Shown: in pieces, positions 47,201 to 59,178 of the stretch
How positions within the stretch are numbered: the first letter of the stretch is position 1
Layout of the letters: every line of letters begins with the position of its first letter
Assembly (NCBI GenBank): GCA_027922465.2
Contig: BQMF02000011.1
Location: 1,364,001-1,428,000, forward strand
Length of the DNA: 64,000 nucleotides
Direction: 5' to 3'
Origin: Turritopsis dohrnii
Lineage: Eukaryota > Cnidaria > Hydrozoa > Anthoathecata > Oceaniidae
Made by a program: the position numbers and the translations under genes
Notes under the pieces: generated by a model
What the model was told of the DNA's origin: nothing
What the model saw: only the letters and a program-made list of their open reading frames with translations
The model's database searches: none

Positions 47201-49630
47201 CTGAGACTTTTCAACGAATTTGCCTATTGGGGGCGTAATGCAATGTTGTTTGATAGAAACTGGGGAGCGAGATTTCTAAATTAAAAACTTAGAACGAAAA
47301 TTTCTTCTAGTTTAGAAATTTAAAAATTCAAAAGAAGAAATTTTATCGAATCATATACCATGAACTAACCATAATTTAATCTTATGTGAGATAATCCTGA
47401 TGATCAATACATAAAATGCTTTTAAGGGCAAAGAAATGAAAATAAAAAGGGAAAAAAAGATGACAATTTTCCTTAAATTTTCCCGAAAAAATGTTTTATA
47501 GTGTTTTTGCATTAACCAGATAATATTTTCCCTATTAAGAATACAGTCACGTGGTATGTACTTGTCTGGATACATTCATAGTGTTTCTCTTCAATCATTG
47601 CAGGTGTATATCCGATACATCAACAAAGGTTGCTGCGCGTTAGGTTCGTATTCATTCAGAAACTCACTGACGAAATGGAAAGACTATATGAGAATGCCAA
47701 ATGGTGCCGAATTTTACATGGCAATACCTGCATCTCCACATGCCACCACCGTTGAAAGCTGCTATCGAACACCAAGACAAATGCAAGTTGTTTATAACGT
47801 GAGTGTTATTCAATCTTTATTCATTATAACATTTCCATCAAAATTAAACTTAACCATATATTTCTTCTTCTGTTTATTCGCTATCAGTCCTTGAAAGGTC
47901 GTCTACGTTTTAAAGGATTCTGTATCATGGATAATTCCTTCGATTTACAAGACAGACAAACCGGTTTCGTTTTCAGCAACAATCTACTTCATCATATTTT
48001 GCCGAAATCTATAACTTATATACCCGTCAAAGTGCCCTATGTGATTAAAGTTCCTGTCACGCAACCACCTGTGAGAAGCACTCCTCTGCCACCAAAGCCA
48101 ACTGCAACTGAGCCTCCACCCACAGAGTCGCCCGTCGCAGAACCACCTGTTACTGAAAGGCCTTCAACAGAAGCTCCTCCTACAGAACCACCACCGACAG
48201 AACCCCCAAAAACGATGCCGCCCACAACAACGACGACGACGACGACGACGACAACGACGACGACAACAACGACGGTAGAACCGACTACACCACCGCAAAT
48301 ACCGACAACCGGACAAACAGCAAGTACACCAATACAAGAGCAGAAAACATCTTCAGACGACTTAATGGAAATAAACGGTCCAGACACATCCGAACAGCAA
48401 GGTGAAAACCAAGAAAATGATGATAACAACGAAACGACAGAGCCAACAGAAGCGCCTCAAAACCCTGACAGTGAACCTGTAGATGAGACTAGAGACGATG
48501 AAGAAGATCAAGGTAAAGATGAAACAGAAGAACAAGAAGGAAATGAGCAACAAGAAAATGAAGAACAGACAGATACAGATGAACTGGTACATCCAACAGC
48601 AAAACCAAGCCCTGCACAAGCAGCGGAAATTGATGCAGAAAAAGAAGAACAAGAAGATAAAAATGATGATAAAGAAGATGGGTTAAGCCCAAATCCAGAA
48701 CCAATACATGATGATAAAAAGTTGAAACACGTGAAGCAGAAAAAGAAAGTGAAGAAAAATTTCAATAATTCAAAGAAATCACAGAGCAAAGAAAATGAAA
48801 AAGAGCAAAGACATTCTTTCAGGCATGAAGTGAATTCACGTGATCCACCTGGAATATTGGGAGGAGATCTTTATACTTCCAATGATAACGAAAAGGTTAC
48901 TTTTGTAGTCAACGATGATTTAGACGAGGATGGATCGTCAGTTTCAGACGAATTCATTATTGACGGCGACGCATATAAAAACCATAACAAGAATGTCGAC
49001 AACGACGAGTTTTCAGCAAGTGGTTCGTCTGATCAAACTGACGGCGACGTCGTTTACTTCTATCCATCATATGGCAATACTGTTCAAACTGCCTTTGTAC
49101 CAAAAACAATAAAAAAGCAGTTTACCAAACATAGAAAGGGAAGTAAGAAGCAACAAGAAATGCAAGTACCTAATGTTTCAAACCCTTACGGAAATGACAA
49201 GCCACCACTGACGCACGACGGACAATTTGATGAAAATCGCAAATATTTAGACATGCTTCAAGAAGGCCTACAAAAACAAACAGATAAATTCAATCAAGAC
49301 ATTATGAACCAACAACCTATGGATCAAAATAAGGTTGACCAAACTCAAACGTACCCTTATCCAATACCAGATCCTGAACTTGAGAAAGTGCAACCACGAC
49401 AAAGAGACTTAGCTAGTAATATGAATTTAAAAGGGAATATGGACCACTTAAAATTGTTGATGGCAGAAATGGCAAAAAATGTCGACGATGCCAATAAGGC
49501 TATCAAACAAAAGCAATTGAAAGATAGTAAAGAGATTGATGCTGCAAAGGAAAAAACAAAATCTAAATCCAATAACCAGAACAATTTTTTCTTTGAAAGT
49601 ATGCTAGACTTCTTCAAAGTGAAAAAGTAA
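44300..49630 (+). CDS. Secreted GH18 chitinase-like protein with degenerate active site and long Pro/Thr-rich, acidic tail
   Basis: Exons 44300-44354, 45752-45913, 46085-46343, 46754-46961, 47604-47798 and 47888-49630 join in phase via GT-AG introns, giving 873 aa. Exon 1 is a signal peptide (ILKKILMVFSMVIHC). Residues about 24-320 resemble a class III GH18 barrel: LITFWGQN on the first strand, a GFSFHCNKA...CPRIANDIRYCH helix, KILIGLGGPN on strand 3, and a strand-4 segment at 159-171. Active GH18 enzymes carry DxxDxDxE there. Here the segment reads DGINIYMD, so the second and third Asp are Asn166 and Tyr168, and the catalytic Glu is Asp170. Hydrolysis is therefore unlikely; glycan binding is possible. 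The tail starts with TEPP/TEAPP repeats and a poly-Thr run (about 48226-48280), likely O-glycosylated. It continues as a long Glu/Asp/Lys/Gln-rich, probably disordered, region to the end. A structural role in chitinous cuticle or matrix is inference. Confidence 0.8.
44828..45560. repeat. Long inverted repeat in intron 1 of the chitinase-like gene
   Basis: GAACCATGGAGGTATAAAAC then AGAAGGAGAACGAACT at 44832 is mirrored by AGTTCGTTCTCCTTCTGTTT then ATACCTCCATGGTT at about 45520-45555, almost perfectly over 38 bp. Related fragments occur near 25360-25480 and 26390-26440. It is probably a non-autonomous transposon. Confidence 0.65.
46385..46541. repeat. Inverted-repeat element with telomere-like core, intron 3 of the chitinase-like gene
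   Basis: Flanks ATATCCCGACAGGACATTTA and the complement of AAATGTCGGTCGGGCTACTG are imperfect inverted repeats. The core at 46431-46478 is (CCCTAA)n with variants CCATAA, CCCCAA and CTCTAA, which is the animal telomere repeat in the C-rich orientation. Confidence 0.65.
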
Positions 49631-50207
49631 AGATGGTCTTTTTTTGGATGATGGTTTACATACGGTAGTCATACAAAGTTAGAAACTGCCAGGCTTATTT
49701 GATTATTAACTCGCTTCCTTTATATTCATTGTTTTCGAATTTCTGTCAGTCCTTGACAGTGTCATTGACATTTTCACCAAAAACGACGTGACGGTTAAAC
49801 ACACATAAATGAATTGCTTCTATTGTTATCATCATCATTGTTGTAAATATGTAATTTAGATATCATCTGTTTTGGTTGATTTGATCATTCCCTTTGCAAC
49901 AAATGTTTTGCACATTTTAAGTGTCTCTTTTGCATCACTTTCATAATGGTGGCCTTGTTTTACGGGGGTAAAGCTTTGAAATCCAATTCTAAATTAGCAA
50001 AAGGACTTGAAAATGGGTTAATCAATTAAAAAAAACGAATTGGGGAACTTAAAATTGCCAGACAAACCAACCTCGATCCCAAAGGTGATTTTACTTTAAA
50101 AATTGTGTGTGATTGTATTTTTGCCCCCACAGTGAGCGTAAGCGAGCAAGGAGACATAGTAGTTTCACGAGATAGGCGAATGTCAGTTTCCGATTTTGTT
50201 CTTCATC

Positions 50208-50266
<59 letters not shown>

Positions 50267-50487
50267 ACTTTTCGTGCTACTGTTACACGCTGGTATATTT
50301 CCCGTTTCAAAACATGGTACTACAAGTGGGAGACAGAATGATTTTTTGTATCTTTCTTCTAGTTTACTACTATATTATACTGTGTTATTTATAAAGTTCA
50401 TCTGCTAAAACTGCTTAGACAATTTTCATATTACTTTTGTGTTGTTTTCGTAAAGGTGATTTTCTCAACCATGCATTTTTGTATATA
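49631..50487. other. 3' flank of the chitinase-like gene, with a (CAT)n microsatellite
   Basis: The region presumably includes the 3' UTR. A near-perfect CAT/ATC run spans 50209-50264. The two overlapping frames there are poly-His and poly-Ile readings of that run and not genes. Confidence 0.7.
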
Positions 50488-51053
50488 CCGTAAATATCCG
50501 AACAAGCGCCCTGGGCGCTTATTAAATTTTTGGATTTTTTGCATGGGCGCTTAATCGAGGGGGGCGCTTAATAAATGCTGGGCGCTTATAAAACTTTTAT
50601 AATTTTGTACAAATTAAAGACAACGGTAATTTTGATTTTTATAATTTTCCCTGGAAAATAAAACTGAAAAAAAGATTTAACAAAAAGTTAGGTTTCGTCT
50701 TACTACTGTTTTCTAGTTTTTTAGTTTTAGTTTAAACAACATCGATGTCATCTTCCTGTCATTTTTCAACCTTAGAGTTGAACCATAGAAAAAAAGGACT
50801 TTATAGAAAATTTCCCATTTATGATGCTCACAACATAAACTACGTATTTTTTTATTCCCGATATAAATTTTAAATAAGCGCCCAGTTTCTCAAGGCAGTT
50901 TTCGATTAAGCGCCCCCTTTTAAAAGGTGGGCGCTTATTCGAGGGGGGCGCTTAATAAGTGTTGGGCGCTTATTAAACTTTGTGAAAATTACCTGGGCGC
51001 TTATTAAAGGGGGGCGCTTAATAAATGCTGGGCGCTTGTTCGGATATTTACGG
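50488..51053. mobile_element. CCGTA/GCGCCC miniature element, copy 4 (566 bp)
   Basis: Ends CCGTAAATATCCGAACAAGC and the complement of GCTTGTTCGGATATTTACGG match perfectly over 20 bp and beyond, flanked by TA. GGGCGCTTAATAAATGCTGG blocks recur at both ends. This is the best-preserved copy in the window. Confidence 0.8.
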
Positions 51054-51055
51054 TA

Positions 51056-51906
51056 TATGATGTTTTAGCTCTTTTAAATCTTTGCTACTTTTTATTTTGA
51101 ATCAAGCTCGAACCGCTTGAAATGATTTCTACTAATGGATTTTTCGCTTTAAATTTTTTCTTTTCAAAAAAGTTTTTTTTCTTTTGGTTCCTACAAAATT
51201 TCTTTAACAAAATCTTAAAAACATACGTATCCATGGTTGCAGTTCACACATTTCTTTTGTTTGTAGCAATACTTTCTGATATTACTTGTTAAGCCTTATT
51301 TACACTTTTTAAAAAGTATATTAGCATTTAGTGTGAGTTAGGCCTAAGAGACAACAAAAGTAACAAAGTTTTATGCAGATTTTCAGCTGCGTTAGTACAT
51401 CTATTTGGTTTGCATATTCCCAGTTAGTGTAGCCACCGCTACACTATGCCACAAGGTTACACTACTCATTAAATAATTCGTTGTATTGTAAAAACTTAAG
51501 TATTTACACTTAAATATGTGATTTTCGGCACGCTCTTTTTTCACTGCATACAGATATTTTGATCACGATTTGTATTTGAAATATTATATATCTTTTGCCA
51601 TACATAAAAGACTGGCTTTGTCGAAATATTTAAAGTATGCTACTTATCAGGCCCCAAATCAACCAAAAACATTTTTACAAAAATCCTTAAATTACAAATG
51701 TTTGGGCGGAAAGTTTTCTTTCTTAATGGATAGCCTGCTGTGTGTAAAAATTGGAATGCTTGAGTGCGGGGGCATTTTTAGCTAAAGCTACATGCTAGTT
51801 TTTAGTCAAGCAAACATTTTTTCTGTCAATAATTAGCAACCTAAAATCGCTTGTATGGTGCTTTAGTGATTCTGATTGAAAAGGCAGCGGTTTTTTGCGT
51901 CGTGAC
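51056..51906. other. Intergenic; no gene seen
   Basis: AT-rich. The 71-codon frame at 51570-51785 is unrecognised. Confidence 0.45.
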
Positions 51907-53594
51907 TTGTAATAGAAAATAATGTCGCATGTCGCTGATCATATGGAGCTTTTCATCACGGTGTCGCGGTAAATTTAGACCCGGGAAACTAGGACTTTTA
52001 AGTCCTAATTTCCCGGGAAATATAGACCTTTCAGGTCTTAAATTCCCGGTAAATTAGGATCGGAGAGGGAAATAAGGACTCGATAAAAATGCATAAATTC
52101 TATTTTTTTATAAGAACTATTTCTAAAACCAGGCTAAAATAAAGGTTTTGCGGGCTATGAAGACTTTTTTTGGACCTTCCTACAATGAATGTAAGAGTGC
52201 AATCATAAGCTCGGTCATTAGCTTAGTTTGTTTTTGGTATTGTTCACATGTTCAAATATAATCCGCGGCATCAGCTGAGATGTTATACCAAACAAATCTT
52301 GCAGTGATTTTTTCATAAGTAGTGTTCTTTCCTCTATGGGAAGATAGAGCTCTTTGCATGCTCGGAATCACCAATACCTCTGTGAACATCACGTACAATC
52401 TCAAGTTGACGCGAACGATCTTTAATGACGAGTTCTTTCTGTTTAAATAGATGAGAATCTTTCATCGAAAATTTCTTTGCAGCACATCTAAAGTTAGACT
52501 TTTGGTCCAAAGTTGTTTTTAGCTATGCTGTCAGGATACTCCTTATTTCTGATAAAATTCTCAATTTCTTGCAAACTGAAATGATTGCGACTTCTATTCA
52601 CCTGTTTCACCTCCATCTTTAGATTTGAATTTCTCCTTCTTTGATTTTTGCTAGTATCATAAATTCACTGCTCACAACTTCAACTTACTAACAAAACTTT
52701 TGAAAGTCACAAAGATGGCGGAGTGAGTTGTGAGGACCAGGTGTTTTTGCAATGGAAGGACTTCTTTTTCAATTAGTGAAGTCATTTTTTACCGGGAATT
52801 TAGGACTTTTCTGCCTTTAGAAATGATTTTAATTTCGAGTCTTAATTTCCCGCTTTGATCTAAATTTCCTGGGAAATTACGACTCTTGAAGTCATAATAT
52901 CCGGGAATTCAGAACTTTGGAGTCCTAATTTCCCGGAGTCTTAATTTACCGCTACACCGGCAGGGCGGGATGAAAATTGTCCCGGGACGGTTTTTACATT
53001 GCGATCATATGAGATTTTTGTCCCGCCTTGCCGGGATGAAAAGCTCCATATGATCAGCGACATGCGACATTATTATTAATGCGCACGCGTGAAATATTAT
53101 CTCGTCCCGGCTAGACGAGATAACAGTGATCATCTGGTGAAAGTCACCCCAGGATAGTTTTTATGTTATTGTTTATATAAAAATTGTAATTACTGCGCAC
53201 GCTTGAAATGTCATCTCGTCCCAGGAAAGACGGGATAACTGTGATCATATGGAAAAAAAACCACCTCGCTTAAGCGGGATCCCGGCGGAAATAAACGAGA
53301 TCCCGGGACAGGGTGATTTTTTTCGTTTTCCATATGATCAGAAAAAAATTTTTAGCGAAAATTACACAAAAGCTAGGATCTCGTCAAAACGTCTCGTCTC
53401 GCCCTGCCGGGATGAAAAGCTCCATATGATCAGCCCCTTAGAAAATAATTTTGCATAGTGGTTTCAATATATGTCTTTTTTTCATTTTTCATTCTTTTGC
53501 TTACTTATTATCATCAATTTCTAAATGAAAGTTACATTATATTGAAACCACCATGCGGCATTATTTTTTAATGCGACATTATTTTCTATTACAG
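51907..53594. mobile_element. Nested composite: AATAATGTCGCA-family element with further insertions
   Basis: Outer ends TGTAATAGAAAATAATGTCG and the complement of GACATTATTTTCTATTACA are near-perfect. The right part (about 53440-53594) retains the GGTTTCAATAT...ATATTGAAACC body seen in the copy at 44094. The rest is filled by palindromic sequence with TGATCATATGGAGCTTTTCA arms (51934 onward, mirrored at 53033-53056 and again near 53411-53434), related in sequence to the 40629 element. That palindrome in turn holds the CGGTGT element 51959-52959. Confidence 0.65.
51959..52959. mobile_element. Inverted-repeat element, CCCGGTGT family, copy 2 (1.0 kb)
   Basis: Left end CGGTGTCGCGGTAAATTTAG and right end, read inward, CGGTGTAGCGGTAAATTAAG. 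Inside, TCCTAATTTCCCGGGAAAT-type blocks recur near both ends, as in the 11203 copy. No transposase frame. Confidence 0.65.
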
Positions 53595-54023
53595 ACTTCA
53601 AGAAAGAGGTGAAAAGTCGCGTAAACGTCTGACTTTCAGGTAACCCGATCGGGTATTCCGTGGTTTTAATGTTGTACTGTTATTTTCACTCCCATCAAAC
53701 CTCTTGGCGCGACTTGTTGATGTTCTTAATGAGAATATTGTCGTAAGACACCCTGGAACGAGGCTGTATGAGGTTGACAGTTTATGGGAATTATTTATGA
53801 ATTGATCATGACCAACAAAGGGATTAAAAGGAATTTTTTAAAAGATTTTTTGGGTTTATGTTTACCCAGGGTATCTTTTTCAGTCCTGACTGAACTGTTA
53901 TCAATGAGGGTCCTACAGAGAAGATTTAAGAGCAAGTCCACATTTGCACTGCAAAAAATACTTCCACAACTCATCTAGACAGTACTCACCTTTAGAGATT
54001 CACTTGGCTTTTGAGACTCGTTA

Positions 54024-54043
54024 AACCATGGACGTCCATGGTT
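54024..54043. other. Perfect 20-bp palindrome
   Basis: AACCATGGACGTCCATGGTT equals its own reverse complement. No larger element was recognised around it. Confidence 0.6.
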
Positions 54044-54451
54044 AAACAGTTTTACATATCTTATAATCTGCTACTTGAACATCATTTAATGAAAATAGCA
54101 ACTGAAAATGGAAAAATACTCACACTCAGATTTCTCAGAAAGCAAATCAAAAACCAAACATTTTCTTGACCATCCAAGTTCACAGATTCTATCCGAAATA
54201 TCAATTCAAACCAAGTAAGCATGTAAACCATTAAAGAAATGACAACAACAATTCAACCAAGCTGGTGTTAACATGATAACCAAAACCCTCTATAGTTTGA
54301 TGACTTGGCCGTACTAATTTTTAAACTGAAGTGAACTATTCTGAGGTTTGTCCATATATCAGAAAGGCAAGAATCCCTGGAAACGAGGTTGTACAAAACT
54401 AAAATTAGCGTCGAGTTCATTATATTGCTTTAAAGATATGGAGATGTTTTT

Positions 54452-54840
54452 TTGTTTTTTATAAGCAACCAAGGTTGGACGTTGTAATAATGTAGTAATG
54501 TTGCTTTAAAAATGACCATTTTTTAGTAGTAATGCTGCTTAATTTGTTGCTAAGCATAAATCGAAAAAATATGTATTTCCAGTCTCGAAAACCTTTGTGT
54601 ATGTTTAAATTGTTTAATTAAAGTATGTAAGTACAAAATCTAGGACATTCAAATCCTCACATAGAGCACAACCTAGTGCAACCATCTAGTTTAAGAATTT
54701 TCAAAAAATGTGCTTAGCTATGCAAGTGCTGCATTCATTTCAAAATTTCATATTGCTAATATATCCACGATTCTGATAGTACTGTTGCTTAACTTCTTCA
54801 GAAAATTTGCTAGTGTTGCTTATAAACTCGTTGCTTACAG
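54452..54840 (+). repeat. Dispersed repeat, copy 2 (partner at 18480-18818)
   Basis: It shares TTTTTTATAAGCAACC, AAAAATGACCATTTTTTAG, ACATAGAGC and TTTCAAAATTTCATATTGCT with the first copy, in the same order and orientation, with many gaps. Confidence 0.6.
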
Positions 54841-55032
54841 AAAAAAAAATCGTGTCTTGTCTATCATGGTAGGATACCTTTAAATAAACAAGAAGTGTTT
54901 TTAAGGTCAGTGGCGTTTGGAATAATGACAGGAAAAAATACCTTTTCTTGAATCCGATTTTCAACGACCCGTTTTAAACCAGTTAAGCCTTGTTGGTCAG
55001 CGCCGCAAGGAAGCTGATCTTTCATTTCCCCG

Positions 55033-55067
55033 TGTCCGTCAGTCCGTCAGTCAGTCAGTCAGTCCTT
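55033..55067. repeat. (CAGT)n short tandem repeat
   Basis: CCGTCAGTCCGTCAGTCAGT and following CAGT units form a short microsatellite. Confidence 0.7.
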
Positions 55068-58029
55068 GTAAGATCGCAGTTGTAGGCTGATACCGTGCAG
55101 ACTGCCAGAACTAAGGCTATTTTCATCCATGGTTCCATTAAGAAACTTTCATGATTGAGTAGTTACATATTTTTTTTTCATGGTAAGTGCGGCCTAAAAA
55201 TAAAAAATTGGAACGCGAACTTGCTAGAAGAAAGATTCAGCGTGCAATGTTTGCCAAATTTTGGTAATGAATCAAGAATTATACTTTTTATATCTATGCT
55301 ACCAAGAAGGCAAAGGAATTTTCATAGTTTCGACTGTGTATTTTGAGTGACCCTAGGTTATGTACTGAATTTTGTGGAGTTTTTTGTGGTGCGTGTTTAC
55401 TAATTGATATTTGGTGGGGTGACCTATGATAGCTCGGCTGCTTCCAACAAGGGTCCATGTTCTCTTGGATATGCATGTTTTCATTTGTTGTCTTGTCTCG
55501 TTTTTTATTATTATTCATATTTTCTATGAAATATTTAGTAGTAGTATCGTTTATTTATTGTTTATTTATTATATTTGTTGGGAACTGGGCGATATTATAT
55601 ATTACTTCTGGCGCCTAAACTAAAAATCAAAGAATAGGTGATTGATAGGGTCAGTGTGCATTAAAATGACTTGAATTTTATTGTTTTTTGTTAATAATGG
55701 GAAACAAAAACCAACAACAACGCATATCATCAAATTTTGAGGATTAATTTTGATTTTATCAAATCATTTTTTTTAGCTCTTTTAAGATAAATAAATAACA
55801 AAAACGTTTAAAACTGTTAAGAAATATCTAACAAAATCAAAAAAAAATATATAAACTTGCCTTTTTTTAGCTTTTATTGTCTTTATGAGGTCCACCAGAG
55901 TACCAATGAACAGAAAGCAGTTTTGAAATGCATAATAAAGAATGTTTTATTTCCTGCGAAATTCCATGCACATGCTCACAAGAAAGTGACTTGATCAAAA
56001 GTGTTCTACGATAAAACTTATTATGTAGCAATTATCAAGTAAAGAATGCTTGGATTTATAAACATTGCGTCACTTGGTAAGTCATCTGTATACAAGTTAT
56101 TTTGGTACTCATTGTTGTTTATTGATAGCAGCTAAACTATCATAATAATCGCATTTACTTTTAAAAAAAGCAAAAAGTATATATCATTTTATTTATATCC
56201 TCTTTGCTGCTGAATAACCCTTTGTAATTCTGGTGATCACAATAACCCGTATTCAGGCTATTAAAAAAATATACTTCACAGGTAGTAATTTTATAGATGA
56301 CTGGCATTTTATTGCTTTCAGGGAGAAAAGTTGTTTGAAGGTTTTAACAAAGATAATTGATATGTACTAAAGTTTCTGCAGATTTGTTTATATACTTTTC
56401 AATAACATTTCCTGCTATTATATAGGTGCTCTTTCACTGCCATATGCTTTATTATTTATTACGCAGCGTTTTTGAAAGTGAGGGGGGGAAAATATCCTCT
56501 TCTGTGATGACACCAAATTCGTTCTTGCGACCGACACGGTCTGTCAACAAAATCGCTTGCAACATTTACGAGGGAGAGTTAATCCACAAGACTTTCGTGT
56601 GTATTCAAAATTGCTAGTGCATTAAAGCGTCGCCGTGTTATTGTTGAGTGCGTCCAAGAGTCTTAATCCTCCTGGCCATTGAAAATGTTCTTTTGGGAGT
56701 TGCAATCGTAACTCCAGTCACAAGGATGAATCTCAAAATGCATGACGTTTGGCATCAAAGCTCTCTGACTAGGTGAAAGATCTTTTAGAATTGGTAAGAT
56801 ATCATCAAAGTGTGTAGGACCAGGGGCGGCGGAGCAAATTAAAAGTTGTGGGGCTGATGATTTAGTGTCTACTAAGGAGGTCCCATCATGATTGGGCCGA
56901 CGGTCAAGAAAATTATGAAATTTCGGTTTTCTGGCTAAAATGCACTCATAAATTTTAATTATAGTTAAGTATTCAAAAAACTATTTTCATGGGTAAAAGA
57001 GGTGTATGAACAGACATTGATTTCGGCGATGATTTCCATGGTATCTCTCAGAAGCCTCGTTTGTTTTGTGGTTACCTTCACCAATAGATTCAATGGGTGA
57101 CACAATGGCAATGGGTAATGACCCCACCCCCACCCCCATTCATTATTTACTCATTATTTTTTTATGTTTGATTGTTTTGAATAACTGTCATTATTACAGT
57201 TTTAAGTGTCATGTAAGTGCAGGTTACTATAAGAGTATTTTCTGTATAAATGCTTTTTAAAAAAAGTACTAGAGGTATGAGAATACAGTTGATACATCAT
57301 TTGTCTAAAAGTATTTAATCTATAAAATTATTTTATGTAATCACATTTATGAAGGCTTTTTATGTCCTACTCAGTCTACCCAGATTCTCAAGGTGTTCAT
57401 TACACTCTGATTTTGCCTATATTGTTTATATTGCTGAGATCTGATCCTAGCGCTATTTGTCAACAATTTGTCAATGGTTTCAGATTATGTTAGTTCTAAT
57501 GCATGGTAACCAGGACCTGTGCATTTCAGGAACATTAGCAAACTTGATCTTCGAAATGTGTACCTGAAAATTTGATACAATTTTTTGATTTTAACTCTAT
57601 GATGACGAATATTAGTCTGCTTGAAATTGTACATGCTTGGAAGAAAGTCCACTGTTTCTTTCTCCCTTTGGTTAACTTTCATTTTCCCTAATAGAAGTCA
57701 CTGGTCATCCATTCTGTGTGTAATTAGTTTGCAGTTATGTGCGCCCTCTTTAACGCCCTTTTTGTAATCTTTAACTTTTTCGGTTTAAAATCAGAAGCTT
57801 TGATTCCTGGCATTAAGTCGTGAAGGATAAGCCTTCATAACATAATAATCTAAGGAATATTGCAATTGCTTTTAATTTCTTAGTCTTCTTTTGCGCTGAC
57901 CTTAAGGCCTAAGGGCCTCTTGTTTTGATACATTTAATTGTTTCATCCATTGCGTAATTTCATTACTTAGTGGTCATTCCCCTTACATTCTAGAAGTCCT
58001 AGTAAAAGGAGCAATTTTGAAATTTAACC
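55068..58029. other. Intergenic; no gene seen
   Basis: Nearly 3 kb of AT-rich DNA. Frames of 60-75 codons occur on both strands but overlap or lack motifs. A CAGGGGCG start at about 56822 resembles an hAT left end without a partner that I can find. Confidence 0.45.
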
Positions 58030-58578
58030 GAGGTTCCCGGTAGGCAAAATTGTTGAAAAATCGCCGCAAAGGTATGCATTCAATAAGAATGGTCTTCATC
58101 GCAGTGGCTTTTTAGCGATTTTGCCCACTGGGTTAGATGCACTAATTAAAAGGGAAGGTTGTATTATGGGCAGAAGCAACATTCGTTTTTAACAAGGATT
58201 TCGTTACAGGGAGGGTTCTATATGAAGGTTTAGAAACGTATACGCAAAATCGAGATGTTGACATAATGAAATGAAATCTAGGTAGAATGAAAGTTTGGTC
58301 TCACCTCAGTGAATCACTGTGGAGGAGTATATTTCTATAGAATTATGTACACTAATTCAATGATAATACTCTTCGATGCAGTGACTTTTTGACGATTTTG
58401 CCCACTGGGGAAGGAGTTTTAGGATGGAATGTTGTGCTTGCAAGTATGACCAAACTGAAATTGTTTCAATCAATACGCATTAAATTCATGGATGCAAAAT
58501 ATTCACTTTTTCTCTTTGGCTGTATCATTGGCTCGGGTAACTTCTTTGCAAAGCTTGTATGCGACTCATTCTTCAGTC

Positions 58579-58625
58579 ACAACCTCAAACCTAGGGTTTC
58601 TTGCCTTTTCGATATACGGATGGCG
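58579..58625. repeat. Half copy of the AACCTCG hairpin repeat
   Basis: ACAACCTCAAACCTAGGG then TTTCTTGCCTTTTCGATATA is the left arm of the family; the right arm is missing. Confidence 0.65.
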
Positions 58626-59086
58626 GCCATCATTCCGTGCAGATACCAATGAACTCTTTAAGGACATATAAAAAACGTTCGTTATATAATGGTGACATTA
58701 AAATGTTCGCAAAAATCAAGATTTTGGTCATGTATCAAAATACAGCTATACGGGGATCACGCAAGTTTTAGCAACCTTTACAGAACTTTCAATCATAGTG
58801 TGACCATGGATATTTTTGACTTGTCACTGCTGTGGCTAACTCAACTCGTTCAACAAGTCGAACAGGTCAGTTTTTTTGATTTCTGTTTTTTAGCCAGGTC
58901 AAGTTGGTTTAAGGTAATAACGCGAGTCTACTTGGTTTCAACAAAGTTGGGGTTTGGTCAACATGGTTTAAAAGTTGGTATGGTTTACAACAAAGTTTGT
59001 ATACCAAGTTAACTTTAAATACGAGTCGGTTTACGTATTCACAATTATACTGTGTTTCGTGAATTTTTTATCCATGAAAAGCTTGT

Positions 59087-59178
59087 ACAACCTCGAACCC
59101 AGGGTTTCTTGCCTTTACTGATGGCGGCATCCGTGTATCGAAGAGGCAAGAAATCCTGGATTCGAGGTTCGAGGCTTG
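59087..59178. repeat. Hairpin repeat, AACCTCG family
   Basis: The left arm CAACCTCGAACCCAGGGTTT then CTTGCC pairs with GGCAAGAAATCCTGGATTCG then AGGTT. The centre contains GATGGCGGCATCCGTGTATC. Confidence 0.7.

Noticed and set aside
48037..48789. Minus-strand frames with Val-, Ser- and Leu-rich runs
   Set aside because: Antisense readings of the Thr/Pro- and Glu-rich tail of the chitinase-like gene.
50105..50408. Poly-His and poly-Ile proteins
   Set aside because: Translations of the (CAT)n microsatellite.
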